Positions 16,800 to 26,062 of a DNA stretch of 64,000 bases are shown in pieces. Every line of letters starts with the position of its first letter. Position 1 is the first letter of the stretch. Position numbers and translations under genes: made by a program. The DNA is from Vibrio spartinae (GTDB lineage: Bacteria > Pseudomonadota > Gammaproteobacteria > Enterobacterales > Vibrionaceae): contig NZ_AP024907.1 in assembly GCF_024347135.1 (NCBI RefSeq), forward strand, positions 46,001 to 110,000, given 5' to 3'. The notes beneath the pieces were generated by a model. It was given only the letters and a program-made list of their open reading frames with translations. It searched no databases and was not told the origin of the DNA.

Positions 16800-18866
16800 T
16801 TATTTCTGCAATACCGAAATATCAGCAATTTCTAAGAATAGATTGCGTAAGTCGTTGAGCAGTGTCAGACGATTGATTTTCAGCGCTTCATCATCCGCCA
16901 TGACCATGACATCTTCAAAGAACGCGTCAACCGGCTCTTTCAGAGCTGCCAACTGGTTTAATGCTGACTGATAATCACCGTTAGCAAATGCGGGTTCCAG
17001 TGCTTCACTCAGCACCGCGACATTTTCTGCCAGTGCCACTTCAGCGCCTTCTTGAAGTAAAGCGAGGTCGACACTTTCTGCCAGTTGACCGTCAAACTTA
17101 GCCAAAATATTACCGACGCGCTTATTCGCCGCAGCCAGTGAATCCGCTGCATCGAGAGTGCGGAAATGAGAGACGGCTTTCACACGTTGATCGAAATCAG
17201 TCGGTTTGGTTGGATGACGAGCCAACACCGCCTGAATGACATCAACACTGAAGCCTTCATCTTGATACCAAGCGCGGAAACGACCGAGCATAAATTCGAT
17301 GACATCGTGCCCGACATTGGCATTGGTCAGCTTATCTCCGAATTGTGCCGTGGCTTCGGCAACTAAATCAGCCAAATCTAACTGATAGCCGTTTTCGACG
17401 ATAATCCGCAAAATCCCCAATGATGCCCGACGTAATGCGTATGGGTCGGATCCTTTCGGTGCCTGACCAATCCCAAAAATACCGACAATGGTATCCAGCT
17501 TATCGGCAATCGCGACTGCGGAAGAGATCGCATTACTTGGCAGACGATCACCGGCAAAGCGTGGCATGTACTGTTCATTCAGTGCCAGTGCCACTTCTTC
17601 GGCTTCACCGTCATGACGCGCATAGTGCATCCCCATGATGCCTTGCGTCTCGGTGAATTCGAATACCATTGATGTCATCAGGTCGCATTTTGCCAGCAGT
17701 GCTGCACGGGTTGCTTTCTCGACATCGGCACCGATGCTTTTGGCAACGTAAGCCGCCAATACGGCAATCCGGTCCGTTTTATCTTTGATGCTGCCCAGTT
17801 GTTTCTGGAAGATTGCCGTTTCAAGTTCTGGCAGACGATCAATGAGCGGACGTTTGCGGTCATTGTTAAAGAAAAACTCTGCGTCAGCCAGACGTGGACG
17901 CACAACTTTCTCATTGCCTTCGATGACGTGACGTGGTTCTTTCGACTCAATATTGGAGACGAAAATAAACTTCGGTAACAGGTTTTTATTGACGTCGTAA
18001 ACCGGGAAATACTTCTGGTCACCTTTCATGGTGTAAACCAGCGCTTCTGAAGGGACTTTGAGGAATTCTTCCTCGAAAGACGCGGTCAGAACGACTGGCC
18101 ATTCGACCAGTGACGCAACTTCTTCAACCAAGTCTTCTTCTAAATCAGCAATTCCACCCACGTCTGCTGCGGCTTTTTGTGCACCAGCGATGATCGTTGC
18201 TTTGCGAGCTTCATAGTCTGCAATCACTTTGCCGCGTTGTTGCAGAATGTCTGGATACTGGCTGGCTGATTCGAGGGTCAGTTCGGGTTCACCCATAAAC
18301 CGGTGGCCGCGAATGACGCGGTCAGATTGAACGCCGAGGATTTCACCTTCGATCAATGCTTCATCCAGCAAAATCGTCAGGGTTTTGACCGGACGGATAA
18401 ACTGGGTGTCTTGGTCGCCCCAACGCATGGGTTTGGCAATCGGTAAGTTTGATAGTGCTTTGGCAGCGAGTTCAACAATCAGTGTTTTTGCCGACTGACC
18501 TTTGACCGCTTGCTTGAACAGCAGCCATTCGCCTTTATCGGTTGTCAGCCGCTCTGCTTGTGCAACCGTAATCCCGTTACCCCGCGCCCAGCCTTCAGCC
18601 GCTTTGGTTGGATGACCGTCAGCATCAAATGCGACCGCCACTGCCGGACCGCGTTTTTCGACGACTTTATCCGGTTGCTGTTCTGCTAAGCCAGCCACTT
18701 TCAGTGCCAGACGACGCGGTGTCGCGTACCACTGCATCGCTTCGAAAGGTAAGTCAGCGGTTTTCAGTTCGGCTTGAAAGTTGTGATAAAACGCTTCAGC
18801 CAGTGTGCGAAGCTGTGTCGGTGGGAGTTCTTCCGTTCCCAGTTCAATTAAAAGTTCTTTAGCCAT
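16800..18866 (-). CDS. glyS: Glycyl-tRNA synthetase beta subunit
   Basis: The beta chain of the alpha2beta2 bacterial glycyl-tRNA synthetase; it provides the tRNA-binding part, including the C-terminal anticodon-binding domain. The ATG at 18866 gives [16 protein letters not shown], the standard start, preceded by GGGGAGAG. An upstream in-frame ATG at 18908 would overlap glyQ and is rejected. The 688-residue length equals the usual one. Motifs include the HD-like [21 protein letters not shown] region and the FDQRVKAV and FFEDVMVM segments. It follows glyQ by 14 bases and ends at a clear terminator. Confidence 0.97.
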   Translation of the reverse strand: MAKELLIELGTEELPPTQLRTLAEAFYHNFQAELKTADLPFEAMQWYATPRRLALKVAGLAEQQPDKVVEKRGPAVAVAFDADGHPTKAAEGWARGNGITVAQAERLTTDKGEWLLFKQAVKGQSAKTLIVELAAKALSNLPIAKPMRWGDQDTQFIRPVKTLTILLDEALIEGEILGVQSDRVIRGHRFMGEPELTLESASQYPDILQQRGKVIADYEARKATIIAGAQKAAADVGGIADLEEDLVEEVASLVEWPVVLTASFEEEFLKVPSEALVYTMKGDQKYFPVYDVNKNLLPKFIFVSNIESKEPRHVIEGNEKVVRPRLADAEFFFNNDRKRPLIDRLPELETAIFQKQLGSIKDKTDRIAVLAAYVAKSIGADVEKATRAALLAKCDLMTSMVFEFTETQGIMGMHYARHDGEAEEVALALNEQYMPRFAGDRLPSNAISSAVAIADKLDTIVGIFGIGQAPKGSDPYALRRASLGILRIIVENGYQLDLADLVAEATAQFGDKLTNANVGHDVIEFMLGRFRAWYQDEGFSVDVIQAVLARHPTKPTDFDQRVKAVSHFRTLDAADSLAAANKRVGNILAKFDGQLAESVDLALLQEGAEVALAENVAVLSEALEPAFANGDYQSALNQLAALKEPVDAFFEDVMVMADDEALKINRLTLLNDLRNLFLEIADISVLQK

Positions 18867-18880
18867 GCTTTTCTCTCCCC

Positions 18881-19804
18881 TTATGCCTGTTGGTCTTGCT
18901 TTTTGCACATTGGGAAGCCCAACGCTTCACGAGATGCGTAATAAGCTTCTGCGACTGCTTTGGTCAAATTACGGATGCGTAAAATGTAGCGTTGACGTTC
19001 TGTCACAGAAATCGCTTTGCGTGCATCGAGCAGGTTAAATGCATGTCCTGCTTTTAAAATGCGTTCATAAGCCGGTAACGGGAGTGGCGTTTCTAGTTCC
19101 AGCAGATGCTGACACTCTTTTTCACACTGATCGAAGAAGGTGAACAGGAAGTCCACATCAGCATGTTCAAAGTTATAGGTAGACTGTTCGACTTCATTTT
19201 GATGATAAATGTCGCCGTAGGTGACTTTACCCAGCGGACCGTCCGTCCAGACGAGATCATAAACGGAATCAACGCCCTGAATGTACATTGCCAGCCGTTC
19301 TATACCGTAAGTGATTTCACCGGTGACGGGTTTGCACTCCAGACCACCGACTTGTTGGAAATAAGTAAACTGGGTCACTTCCATACCGTTCAGCCATACT
19401 TCCCAGCCGAGTCCCCAGGCACCTAAGGTCGGGTTTTCCCAGTTATCTTCGACGAAGCGAATGTCGTGAACTTGCGGATCAACCCCCAGTGCTTTCAGCG
19501 ATCCGAGGTAAAGCTCTTGAATATTATCCGGTGACGGTTTGATCATCACCTGAAACTGGTAATAGTGTTGCAGACGGTTCGGGTTTTCACCGTAGCGACC
19601 GTCGGTCGGACGGCGGGAAGGCTGCACATAGGCGGTCGCAATTGGCTCAGGACCAATGGCGCGCAGGCAAGTCATCGGGTGAGATGTGCCTGCACCGACT
19701 TCCATATCTAAAGGTTGAACAATTGTACATCCTTGACGGGCCCAATAATCCTGCAGCGCGAGGATCATCCCCTGAAAGGTTTTGATATCATAGTTTGTTT
19801 GCAT
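18881..19804 (-). CDS. glyQ: Glycyl-tRNA synthetase alpha subunit
   Basis: The catalytic alpha chain (class II aminoacyl-tRNA synthetase core) that activates glycine. Family-standard segments are present: [59 protein letters not shown] and [20 protein letters not shown]. Two further in-frame starts lie upstream (19834, 19885), but homology begins at [11 protein letters not shown], so the ATG at 19804 is chosen (307 residues). The ribosome binding site there is weak. It heads the glyQS operon. Confidence 0.96.
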   Translation of the reverse strand: MQTNYDIKTFQGMILALQDYWARQGCTIVQPLDMEVGAGTSHPMTCLRAIGPEPIATAYVQPSRRPTDGRYGENPNRLQHYYQFQVMIKPSPDNIQELYLGSLKALGVDPQVHDIRFVEDNWENPTLGAWGLGWEVWLNGMEVTQFTYFQQVGGLECKPVTGEITYGIERLAMYIQGVDSVYDLVWTDGPLGKVTYGDIYHQNEVEQSTYNFEHADVDFLFTFFDQCEKECQHLLELETPLPLPAYERILKAGHAFNLLDARKAISVTERQRYILRIRNLTKAVAEAYYASREALGFPMCKKQDQQA

Positions 19805-19939
19805 AGTCGGGTTCGCGCGAGTTGTTTGAATCATGAAAAATAACGTTGAATTATACCGATATATTGACCTATCGAGTAGGGGCAATCTTGTTTAATTGTT
19901 GTGCATTGTTCTTTTCACGACATAAAACCGATACGATGC

Positions 19940-19968
19940 TTGTTTTCCGTACATAAGCCCGTTAAAAT
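19940..19968 (+). promoter_or_regulatory. Sigma-70 promoter of the Mn-riboswitch/mneA transcript
   Basis: TTGTTT at 19940 and TAAAAT at 19963 with the ideal 17-base spacer. The expected start, near 19975, falls at the beginning of the riboswitch, which supports the pairing. Confidence 0.6.
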
Positions 19969-19970
19969 CG

Positions 19971-20153
19971 CTGCGTCTTTGGGGAGTAGCTTACCACGCC
20001 ATTGGCCCGGAATCGGATAGTTCTGCGGCAATGTCACCGGTTCGTTCGTCAACATCATTGGTGCCCATCACCGTGGCGTTCGAGGCTCATACGAGTTTAG
20101 CAAGACCTTAGACAAAGATCGCAGTACTAGGGGTAGGGTGCGATGTTTGTCTA
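19971..20153 (+). ncRNA. yybP-ykoY manganese riboswitch
   Basis: The 5' strand carries GGGGAGTAGC (19981), the central part GTTCGTCAACATCAT (20043) and the 3' part TTTAGCAAGACCTTAGAC. These are the conserved blocks of the Mn2+-sensing aptamer. P1 can form between 19971-19981 (CTGCGTCTTTG) and 20113-20124 (CAAAGATCGCAG, one bulge). A competing 15-bp hairpin pairs 20109-20123 with 20139-20153 with a single mismatch, and uses the same bases as the P1 3' strand. This is a clear two-state switch placed 20-30 bases before the gene start. It would turn on the exporter gene when Mn is high. Confidence 0.92.
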
Positions 20154-20183
20154 TGGTTCATTGTCCTGCCCCGAGAGCATGTC

Positions 20184-20738
20184 GTGAATATTTTAGCCAT
20201 ATCAATCACAACGGTAACGCTGGCAGAGATCGGCGATAAAACACAACTTCTTTCATTGATGTTGGCAAGCTGCTATCGCAAGCCGTTGCCGATTATTAGT
20301 GCCATCTTCCTTGCAACACTGGTTAATCACGCCCTCGCGGCCTGGTTGGGCGTCGTCGTTGCCGAATACCTTTCTCCGGATATTTTGAAATGGGTGATAT
20401 TTGCCAGCTTTTTAGCCATGGCGGGCTGGGTCTTGATCCCCGATAAAATGGATGATGATGGTGCCTGTTCGAGCCGGGGCCCGTTTGTTGCCAGTTTTAT
20501 TGCGTTTTTCGTTGCGGAAATCGGGGATAAAACGCAGATTGCAACGTCGGTGTTAGGCGCTCAATTTGCCGATGGTTTGCTCTGGGTCGTTTTGGGAACG
20601 ACCATTGGGATGATGATTGCCAATGTGCCGGTTGTATTGATCGGCAAACTCTCAGCAGATCGATTACCGCTGGATCTGATTCGGAAAATAACGGCAGTTT
20701 TGTTTGTTGGTTTGGCTGGCGTTGCGATTTTATATTGA
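20184..20738 (+). CDS. mneA: Manganese exporter, UPF0016 (GDT1) family
   Basis: A 184-residue membrane protein of six segments in two homologous halves. Each half carries the family motif ExGDKT: EIGDKT at residues 15-20 and again at 112-117. V. cholerae MneA, the member behind a yybP-ykoY riboswitch, exports Mn2+; the same arrangement here supports the call. The start is a GTG at 20184 (an ATG five bases earlier is out of frame) with a modest CCGAGAG upstream. It stands alone, with its own promoter and Mn riboswitch. Confidence 0.92.
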   Translation: MNILAISITTVTLAEIGDKTQLLSLMLASCYRKPLPIISAIFLATLVNHALAAWLGVVVAEYLSPDILKWVIFASFLAMAGWVLIPDKMDDDGACSSRGPFVASFIAFFVAEIGDKTQIATSVLGAQFADGLLWVVLGTTIGMMIANVPVVLIGKLSADRLPLDLIRKITAVLFVGLAGVAILY

Positions 20739-20846
20739 GTCGGGTCATCGGCGAACAATATCGGTGACAAGCGTGATATCTGACATACATGCTTCATGAT
20801 TCTCATGCTACTGTGATGTTAGGATCGTCAACAAAGGGAGTGGCGT

Positions 20847-21104
20847 ATGTTAGTTCGTTACACTGGCATGAGCTTGAAAAGCCAATTCTACTTGTATTCA
20901 TTTGGCTTTATTTTGACTGTATTGGGGATGATATTAACCGATATGTGGCTACCGATGGTTGTCGGCGCGCTCATCCTGATGGGGTTGATCGTTGAATCTT
21001 GGATTCATATTTTTCATCTTGTGCCGCTGCATCAGGAAATTCGTTCCCTGAAAAAGCAGATGGAAAAACTGCAACATCATTATCAGGATGAGAAGGAGCT
21101 GTGA
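20847..21104 (+). CDS. Small membrane protein of unknown function
   Basis: Not recognised. The 85-residue product has two hydrophobic segments (about residues 15-32, FGFILTVLGMILTDMW, and 37-58, VVGALILMGLIVESWIHIF). They are followed by a charged helix rich in K, E and Q (HQEIRSLKKQMEKLQHH) that could form a short coiled coil on the cytoplasmic side. The ATG has AAGGGAG seven bases upstream, a good site. It lies between mneA and the type VI island, where the sequence then turns into a broken hcp locus. Confidence 0.65.
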   Translation: MLVRYTGMSLKSQFYLYSFGFILTVLGMILTDMWLPMVVGALILMGLIVESWIHIFHLVPLHQEIRSLKKQMEKLQHHYQDEKEL

Positions 21105-21148
21105 TGCTTCGTTGTATTCAACATGAAAGTGGTATTCAACATAAAACG

Positions 21149-21345
21149 CTTCGGTGATAGCTGTTCCACTTCTTTCGGGCAAGTTTTGCTCACTGGGCAA
21201 GATCTTGCTTGTATCCGTTAACGCGGGTACTTCAGGTGCTGACAACTGGCGTAAACCAATCGAAGCTTAATTGTCTGATGCCTGTCAGGCAATGCTTTGA
21301 TGGTCTTGTCGCTCACTGGCTGGTGGGCGACAATGTTATACATTG
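21149..21345 (+). pseudogene. hcp: Internally deleted hcp locus
   Basis: 21149-21215 matches the leader of the intact hcp (31740-31829) and is joined at 21215/21216 directly to the last 17 codons of hcp (21216-21270, VNAGTSGADNWRKPIEA then TAA). The hcp 3' flank follows, including a terminator hairpin (21306-21333). The missing part corresponds to 31830-32433, about 604 bases, and includes the sigma-54 promoter and nine tenths of the gene. In V. cholerae auxiliary clusters hcp stands just upstream of vgrG, exactly where this scar is. Confidence 0.9.
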
Positions 21346-21577
21346 CCCTTTTATATTTCATACTGTCTGATGATGTTCATACTGTCGCAAAAGTAAGGCT
21401 GCTCAGGGGGATGAATTGTGAAGGTAAATGATGCCCCCCAGAACTGAGATGTTCCTCCAGAAAAATACTTTCCCTCTTCATCCGACCGGATTAATTTTCA
21501 AATTCATCAAGATTCATATGGCGGTTTCGTTATAATAGCCTCCGGCTCTGTTTTCGTTTGCAAAAATAAACAGATAA

Positions 21578-21642
21578 ATATCCCCAGGTAACCTCAAGAT
21601 GCACTCCCGAAGGGCGAGTTCACTTTGAGGTCATTTGGGTAT
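21578..21642. repeat. Imperfect palindromic element upstream of vgrG
   Basis: ATATCCCCAGGTAACCTCAA (21578-21597) and TTGAGGTCATTTGGGTAT (21625-21642) form imperfect inverted arms around a 27-base centre. The form (TACCCAAn-ACCTCAA ... TTGAGGT-nTTGGGTA) resembles intergenic palindromes scattered through vibrio genomes. The rest of the 377-base gap between the hcp scar and vgrG shows no gene. A TATAAT lies near 21531. Confidence 0.55.
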
Positions 21643-21722
21643 AAACGCATCCACACTCAGACAGAGCATTCATATTCATCAATCTTAATCATTCGTTTAT
21701 TTAACAATGCTAGGTAAAAACT

Positions 21723-24700
21723 ATGGGGACTTTGAACTTCCGTCTTGTCAGTGGTGTCGGTGAAGCGTTGGTGGTTCGTGACTATCAGGGACATGAATCT
21801 GTTTCTGATTCATTGGATGCACAGGGCAACCCGGTCTACGGCTTTCGCTACCAAATCGAGCTCGCCAGCCGCAATTCAAGCATCAGTGCCGAGCAACTGG
21901 TCGATACGACCGCCGTCTTAGAAGTCATCCGCGATGGTGAAGTCGTGCAACAAGTCCACGGCATTGTGCGCAGCTTCAGCCGCGGTGATACCGGCCACCA
22001 TCACACCTATTACTCCCTGACACTGGTGCCTGCCCTTGAGCGGCTCTCTTTGCGCCACAACAGCCGGATTTTCCAACACAAAACCGTCCCTGAGATTCTG
22101 GCGATTCTTCTTGAGGAAATGAACATCACCGACTACGCCTTCTCCGTCAAACGGGAATGCGCGCCGCGCGAGTTCTGTGTTCAGTATCGGGAGACGGATT
22201 TAGCATTCTTCCACCGATTGGCGGCAGAAGAAGGGTTGATGTATACCTTCAGCCATCAGGCCGAAAAACACACGTTGGTGGTCACCGACAATACGGCCGG
22301 ATTTACCCAGCTTGATGGCACGGTCCCCTATAACGTGCTGTCCGGTGGCGTCGCGGATACCCCCTATGTTTCCGCCATCAGCGAGACCAAACAATCCGCG
22401 GTGACGGAAGTCGCCATGCAGGATTACAGCTTTAAAAAACCAGCCTACAACTTTAAACAGTCGGCCCTTGGCAGTGAGATGGCCTACCAGTTGCCGGACT
22501 ACGAGTACTACGACGCACCGGGACGGTATAAAGATGATGCCAGCGGCAAAGCCTTCAGCCAGATTCGGTTGGAACATCTGCGCCGGAACAGTCACACCGC
22601 ATCGGGCAAAAGTAACCAAGCCAAGCTTCAGGCCGGGGTGGTATTCACCCTGGCCGACCATCTGGACAGCGCAATGAACCGCCCTTGGCTGATTGTCGGG
22701 ATTGACCATCAGGGCAGTCAGCCACAAGCACTGGAAGAGTCCGGTGGCAGCGGTGCCACTACCTACAGCAACCAGTTTACCGTGATTCCGAATGAAACGC
22801 TGTGGCGCATGCAGCCACACCCTAAACCACAAGTGGACGGCCCGATGGTCGCCACCGTAGTCGGGCCGCAAGGTGAAGAAATCTACTGTGATGAACACGG
22901 CCGGGTGAAGCTTTCCTTCCCGTGGGACCGTTACAGCAATGAAGATGAGCACAGCTCTTGTTGGGTGCGCGTCGCGCAAGGCTGGGCAGGCGCACAGTAT
23001 GGCATGGTCGCGATCCCCCGTATCGGCCACGAAGTGATTGTCACCTTCCTCAACGGGGACCCGGACCAGCCGCTGGTGTCCGGACGCACCTATCATGCGA
23101 CCAACACGCCCCCCTATGCCCTGCCGGATAACAAAACCAAAACCGTGATTCGCACCCAGACCCATCAGGGCACCGGCTTCAATGAATTCAGTTTTGAAGA
23201 CCAGTCCGGCAGCGAGAAGATTTACCTCCACGCGCAGAAAGACTACGAAGCGCTGGTTGAAAACGACAGCACCACTCAGATGAAGCATGACCGCCACCTC
23301 ACGGTTGAAAATGACCGTTACAGCCATGTGCAGGTCAACGACCACCTGAGCATCGACGGTGAGCAGCGCACTGCCATCAAACAAAACCTCACCCTTGCAA
23401 CCGATGCCTCGCTGCATCAGAAAGTCGGCCAGAAAACCATTGTTGATTCCGGCAGCGAAGTACATCTCAAGGCCGGTAATGCCGTGGTGCTCGATGCCGG
23501 TAATGAAATCACCGTCAAAGTCGGGGGCAGCTTTATCAAAGTCGATGCGGGCGGTGTGCATGTGGTCAGCGGCGCCATCAACCTCAACTCCGGCGGCAGT
23601 GCGGGCAGTGGCTCCGGTTACGGCGGTCAGCCGTCCACCATGCCGAATCTCCTCAAAGCACTGACACCACCGACGCAGGCGCAGGCACCGTCATTTACAG
23701 CGAGTGAAACGGCCATGTCACCGCTGTTGAAAGCAGCAGAAGCCAAAACCATCGCCAATCCGGTGTTACAGGAAGCGCAGATTAAAGCACTGACCGGCAA
23801 TGAGCCGGTGTGTGAAGTATGTGAAGCCGCAGAGCAGCTTCGGGCGGCGACGGCTTTATCTGCAAAAAATACCGGAGGCAATGATGGGAAAAGTCGAACT
23901 CTGAACCAAACCACAGTGGAAAATGACGAAGATCGTGAATTTAAAGTGACAGATATTCCGGCAGTCATGAAAGATAAACTGAATTGGCCCAAATCTGCTG
24001 CGGTGATGAAGTTGTGGTTTGGTTTACCAGCAAGAGAGATGGCGCAAGATGAAAAAACCGGAGTGATAAAGCCGATTAATTTTCCTGAAAAATATATTAA
24101 CAAGACACTCTTCCCCTGGGAATGGTTAGCCATGTTCCCTCGTGTGCAAGATGCGTTGAAAACAATTTCGGAAAGGTTGGATACTCCCAATGCACAAAGG
24201 ATCCAACGCGATAAAATAAAAAAACTTATCAGTCGTCAGCCGGAACTGAAATTTCCTCATGAGTTAGATAACGATCCTGATCCCCTATCTTTGCATCCTG
24301 ATTGGCAATTTCAACTGGCATCCATAGGATATGATTTTGGTGAGGTCGATGATTTATATGGATCACTGGGTAATTTTGCTATTTATGCAGCAATAACGAA
24401 AGCGTGTATAGAGCAGATTACAGAAAAGCGTTATCAGGTGACGGTTAAAGAAGTTGGCCTCTATATGCGAGATACGTTTGATTTTATCGGTAACCAGTAC
24501 CTGGGTCATTGGGACTTTGAAGGAATGGGGTTAAATCCCGTTGGTGGTATGTTAAATAGTGTCAATATGGAATGGCACCTTCCGGGATGGAACCTTCAGT
24601 TGGGTATAGCGAAAGCATTCGGGAATCAGGATTTTAATCGCTATCGGAAACAATCTGGCAAAGGTGGAGACTTACTCCTTTTTTCAGATATTAAGTGTTT

Positions 24701-24737
24701 GCCTGTATCTATCAAATTGACGATGGAGATGATGTAG
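21723..24737 (+). CDS. vgrG: VgrG spike protein with C-terminal effector-like extension
   Basis: VgrG trimers cap the T6SS Hcp tube and carry effectors. Residues 1-370 are the gp27-like base. About 370-480 is the gp5 OB domain (VVGPQGEEIYCDEHGRVKLSF, FLNGDPDQPLVSGR). 480-620 is the beta-helix with repeated short strands, ending in a Gly/Ser linker (623-636). After a CEVCEAAEQ segment the composition changes at about base 23870: the last 290 residues are clearly more A+T-rich and are not VgrG core. They contain FEGMGLNPVGG and SGKGGDLLLFSD, reminiscent of the uncharacterised domain annotated as DUF6402 in other VgrGs. This is an evolved VgrG of 1004 residues. The next gene begins two bases later. 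Confidence 0.93.
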   Translation: MGTLNFRLVSGVGEALVVRDYQGHESVSDSLDAQGNPVYGFRYQIELASRNSSISAEQLVDTTAVLEVIRDGEVVQQVHGIVRSFSRGDTGHHHTYYSLTLVPALERLSLRHNSRIFQHKTVPEILAILLEEMNITDYAFSVKRECAPREFCVQYRETDLAFFHRLAAEEGLMYTFSHQAEKHTLVVTDNTAGFTQLDGTVPYNVLSGGVADTPYVSAISETKQSAVTEVAMQDYSFKKPAYNFKQSALGSEMAYQLPDYEYYDAPGRYKDDASGKAFSQIRLEHLRRNSHTASGKSNQAKLQAGVVFTLADHLDSAMNRPWLIVGIDHQGSQPQALEESGGSGATTYSNQFTVIPNETLWRMQPHPKPQVDGPMVATVVGPQGEEIYCDEHGRVKLSFPWDRYSNEDEHSSCWVRVAQGWAGAQYGMVAIPRIGHEVIVTFLNGDPDQPLVSGRTYHATNTPPYALPDNKTKTVIRTQTHQGTGFNEFSFEDQSGSEKIYLHAQKDYEALVENDSTTQMKHDRHLTVENDRYSHVQVNDHLSIDGEQRTAIKQNLTLATDASLHQKVGQKTIVDSGSEVHLKAGNAVVLDAGNEITVKVGGSFIKVDAGGVHVVSGAINLNSGGSAGSGSGYGGQPSTMPNLLKALTPPTQAQAPSFTASETAMSPLLKAAEAKTIANPVLQEAQIKALTGNEPVCEVCEAAEQLRAATALSAKNTGGNDGKSRTLNQTTVENDEDREFKVTDIPAVMKDKLNWPKSAAVMKLWFGLPAREMAQDEKTGVIKPINFPEKYINKTLFPWEWLAMFPRVQDALKTISERLDTPNAQRIQRDKIKKLISRQPELKFPHELDNDPDPLSLHPDWQFQLASIGYDFGEVDDLYGSLGNFAIYAAITKACIEQITEKRYQVTVKEVGLYMRDTFDFIGNQYLGHWDFEGMGLNPVGGMLNSVNMEWHLPGWNLQLGIAKAFGNQDFNRYRKQSGKGGDLLLFSDIKCLPVSIKLTMEMM

Positions 24738-24739
24738 TC

Positions 24740-25174
24740 ATGAGTCGGTCAAAAAAATGGGGAATTCGTTTTGTTATCTTCTGCGTGATTTTCTTAACCA
24801 TGAAGATGGCGTTTGAGGTATGGCTTGTTCCTGATTATCGTGACGGGAAAGCCTACGTTAATTATTCTCCGAATAGGGAATATAAAGCGATGTATGTTTT
24901 TCCTAAAGAGCCTTCAAACCATATTCCTTTATTGATAGTGAAGATGGTCGATCAGTCTGTTTCTGCGATTATTTTACTCCCCAAAGACTGGGTATCGACC
25001 GGGCTGGATTTTATCTGGGAATGTGATGATACAAAGCTCCCTTCCTGTACATCTTACAGGGATGCTCCGAAAGTCTCTCTTCCGCCTTCACTCTGGCAAC
25101 GTCTTCATGCATGGCTGACCGTAAAACTGAAACACCTTGAACAACCTCATCTGAAAGAAGTTCATAGGGATTAG
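24740..25174 (+). CDS. Single-span membrane protein, candidate immunity protein for the VgrG extension
   Basis: A 144-residue protein beginning two bases after the vgrG stop. It has one N-terminal membrane segment (IRFVIFCVIFLTMKMAFEVWLV) and a periplasmic domain with two cysteines (ECDDTKLPSCTS) that could form a disulfide. Immunity proteins to periplasm-acting T6SS toxins often look like this. Its base composition matches the VgrG extension rather than the GC-richer vgrG core or the following adaptor gene, so the two were probably gained together. No family was recognised. The function is inferred from position only. Confidence 0.65.
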   Translation: MSRSKKWGIRFVIFCVIFLTMKMAFEVWLVPDYRDGKAYVNYSPNREYKAMYVFPKEPSNHIPLLIVKMVDQSVSAIILLPKDWVSTGLDFIWECDDTKLPSCTSYRDAPKVSLPPSLWQRLHAWLTVKLKHLEQPHLKEVHRD

Positions 25175-25180
25175 TGGATC

Positions 25181-26062
25181 ATGCCTCAGACAATAAAATT
25201 TCCGTTGGATGCTCCCTTTCCGACCATGAATACCGAACCCGGTCAGAAGCTGTATCTGTTGGTCGATGGTGGGCAAATTGAGCAGTTAGCGCAGTCTTTA
25301 TATCAGGTGCCGGATTTGAAAACGCCGGAGCCCATCTATATGCGTCCACCATTTGATGGATTAAAAGCCGTATCACCTTATCTGGTCGAAGCCACGGAGC
25401 CGGTCAGACAATGGTTTATGGCACAGAACAAACCCACCGCCGGATTCTTCTTCACCTCAGCATGGCCACAGTTATCACTGAGTGACTACCTGCGTCATCT
25501 GATTCAGATAATCTCACCGTATGGCAGTGAGATTTACCTGAAAATGGCGCACAGCGAAGTCGCGTGGGTGTTACTGAGCAGTGCCAGTCAGTTGTTCTGG
25601 CATCCGCTTGAGCAGGCATGGCTGCCCACCCGAATGGGCTGGCAACATCTGACCCGCCCGGAATTTCAGTCTGCGCTCCCTGAGTTTCCCCTCAAGCTGG
25701 ATGATAAACAGTGGACCGGGTTGGGCGAGATTTCAGAGCGCAATGCCCGTGAGCGGCTTTACCATCATATGGAAACTTATTTCCCTCGGAGCCTTCAGGA
25801 GCAGCCAGAGCCGACAATCTGGCTGAACAGTCTGATTGAGCAGGGGAAAACGCTAGGCTTTGAATCCGAGCAGGAGCAACTTCTTTATCTGAATATTATC
25901 GGGTATCTGGGCGAGTCAGCCATCAACGATGAGCAGCAATATCCGGATATCCGCCAGCTTATCCACCAACCATCCCAGCAAACCCCGGAGCAGCGTCTTG
26001 AACGTGCTGCCGGGCTTGCTCAGCAATATTCCCATTCATTACAGGAGCAGACCCAATCATGA
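25181..26062 (+). CDS. vasW: T6SS adaptor with DUF4123 domain (VasW-like)
   Basis: DUF4123 proteins are chaperones that load a specific effector onto VgrG. The 293-residue product has the family pattern: LYLLVDGGQIEQLAQSLYQ near the start, then a P-F-D-GL-x-x-V-S-P-Y-L-V segment, and GFFFTSAWPQLSLSDYLRHL. Its stop overlaps the start of the VasX-like gene by four bases (ATGA), so the adaptor and the effector it carries are translationally coupled. In V. cholerae the same order, vgrG-2, vasW (VCA0019), vasX, is seen. Symbol used by analogy. Confidence 0.87.
   Translation: MPQTIKFPLDAPFPTMNTEPGQKLYLLVDGGQIEQLAQSLYQVPDLKTPEPIYMRPPFDGLKAVSPYLVEATEPVRQWFMAQNKPTAGFFFTSAWPQLSLSDYLRHLIQIISPYGSEIYLKMAHSEVAWVLLSSASQLFWHPLEQAWLPTRMGWQHLTRPEFQSALPEFPLKLDDKQWTGLGEISERNARERLYHHMETYFPRSLQEQPEPTIWLNSLIEQGKTLGFESEQEQLLYLNIIGYLGESAINDEQQYPDIRQLIHQPSQQTPEQRLERAAGLAQQYSHSLQEQTQS

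Noticed and set aside
22200..23561. 453-codon open frame on the minus strand inside vgrG
   Set aside because: It is antisense to the GC-rich, well-conserved VgrG core, has no ribosome site, and resembles no protein; long antisense frames are expected opposite such codon usage.
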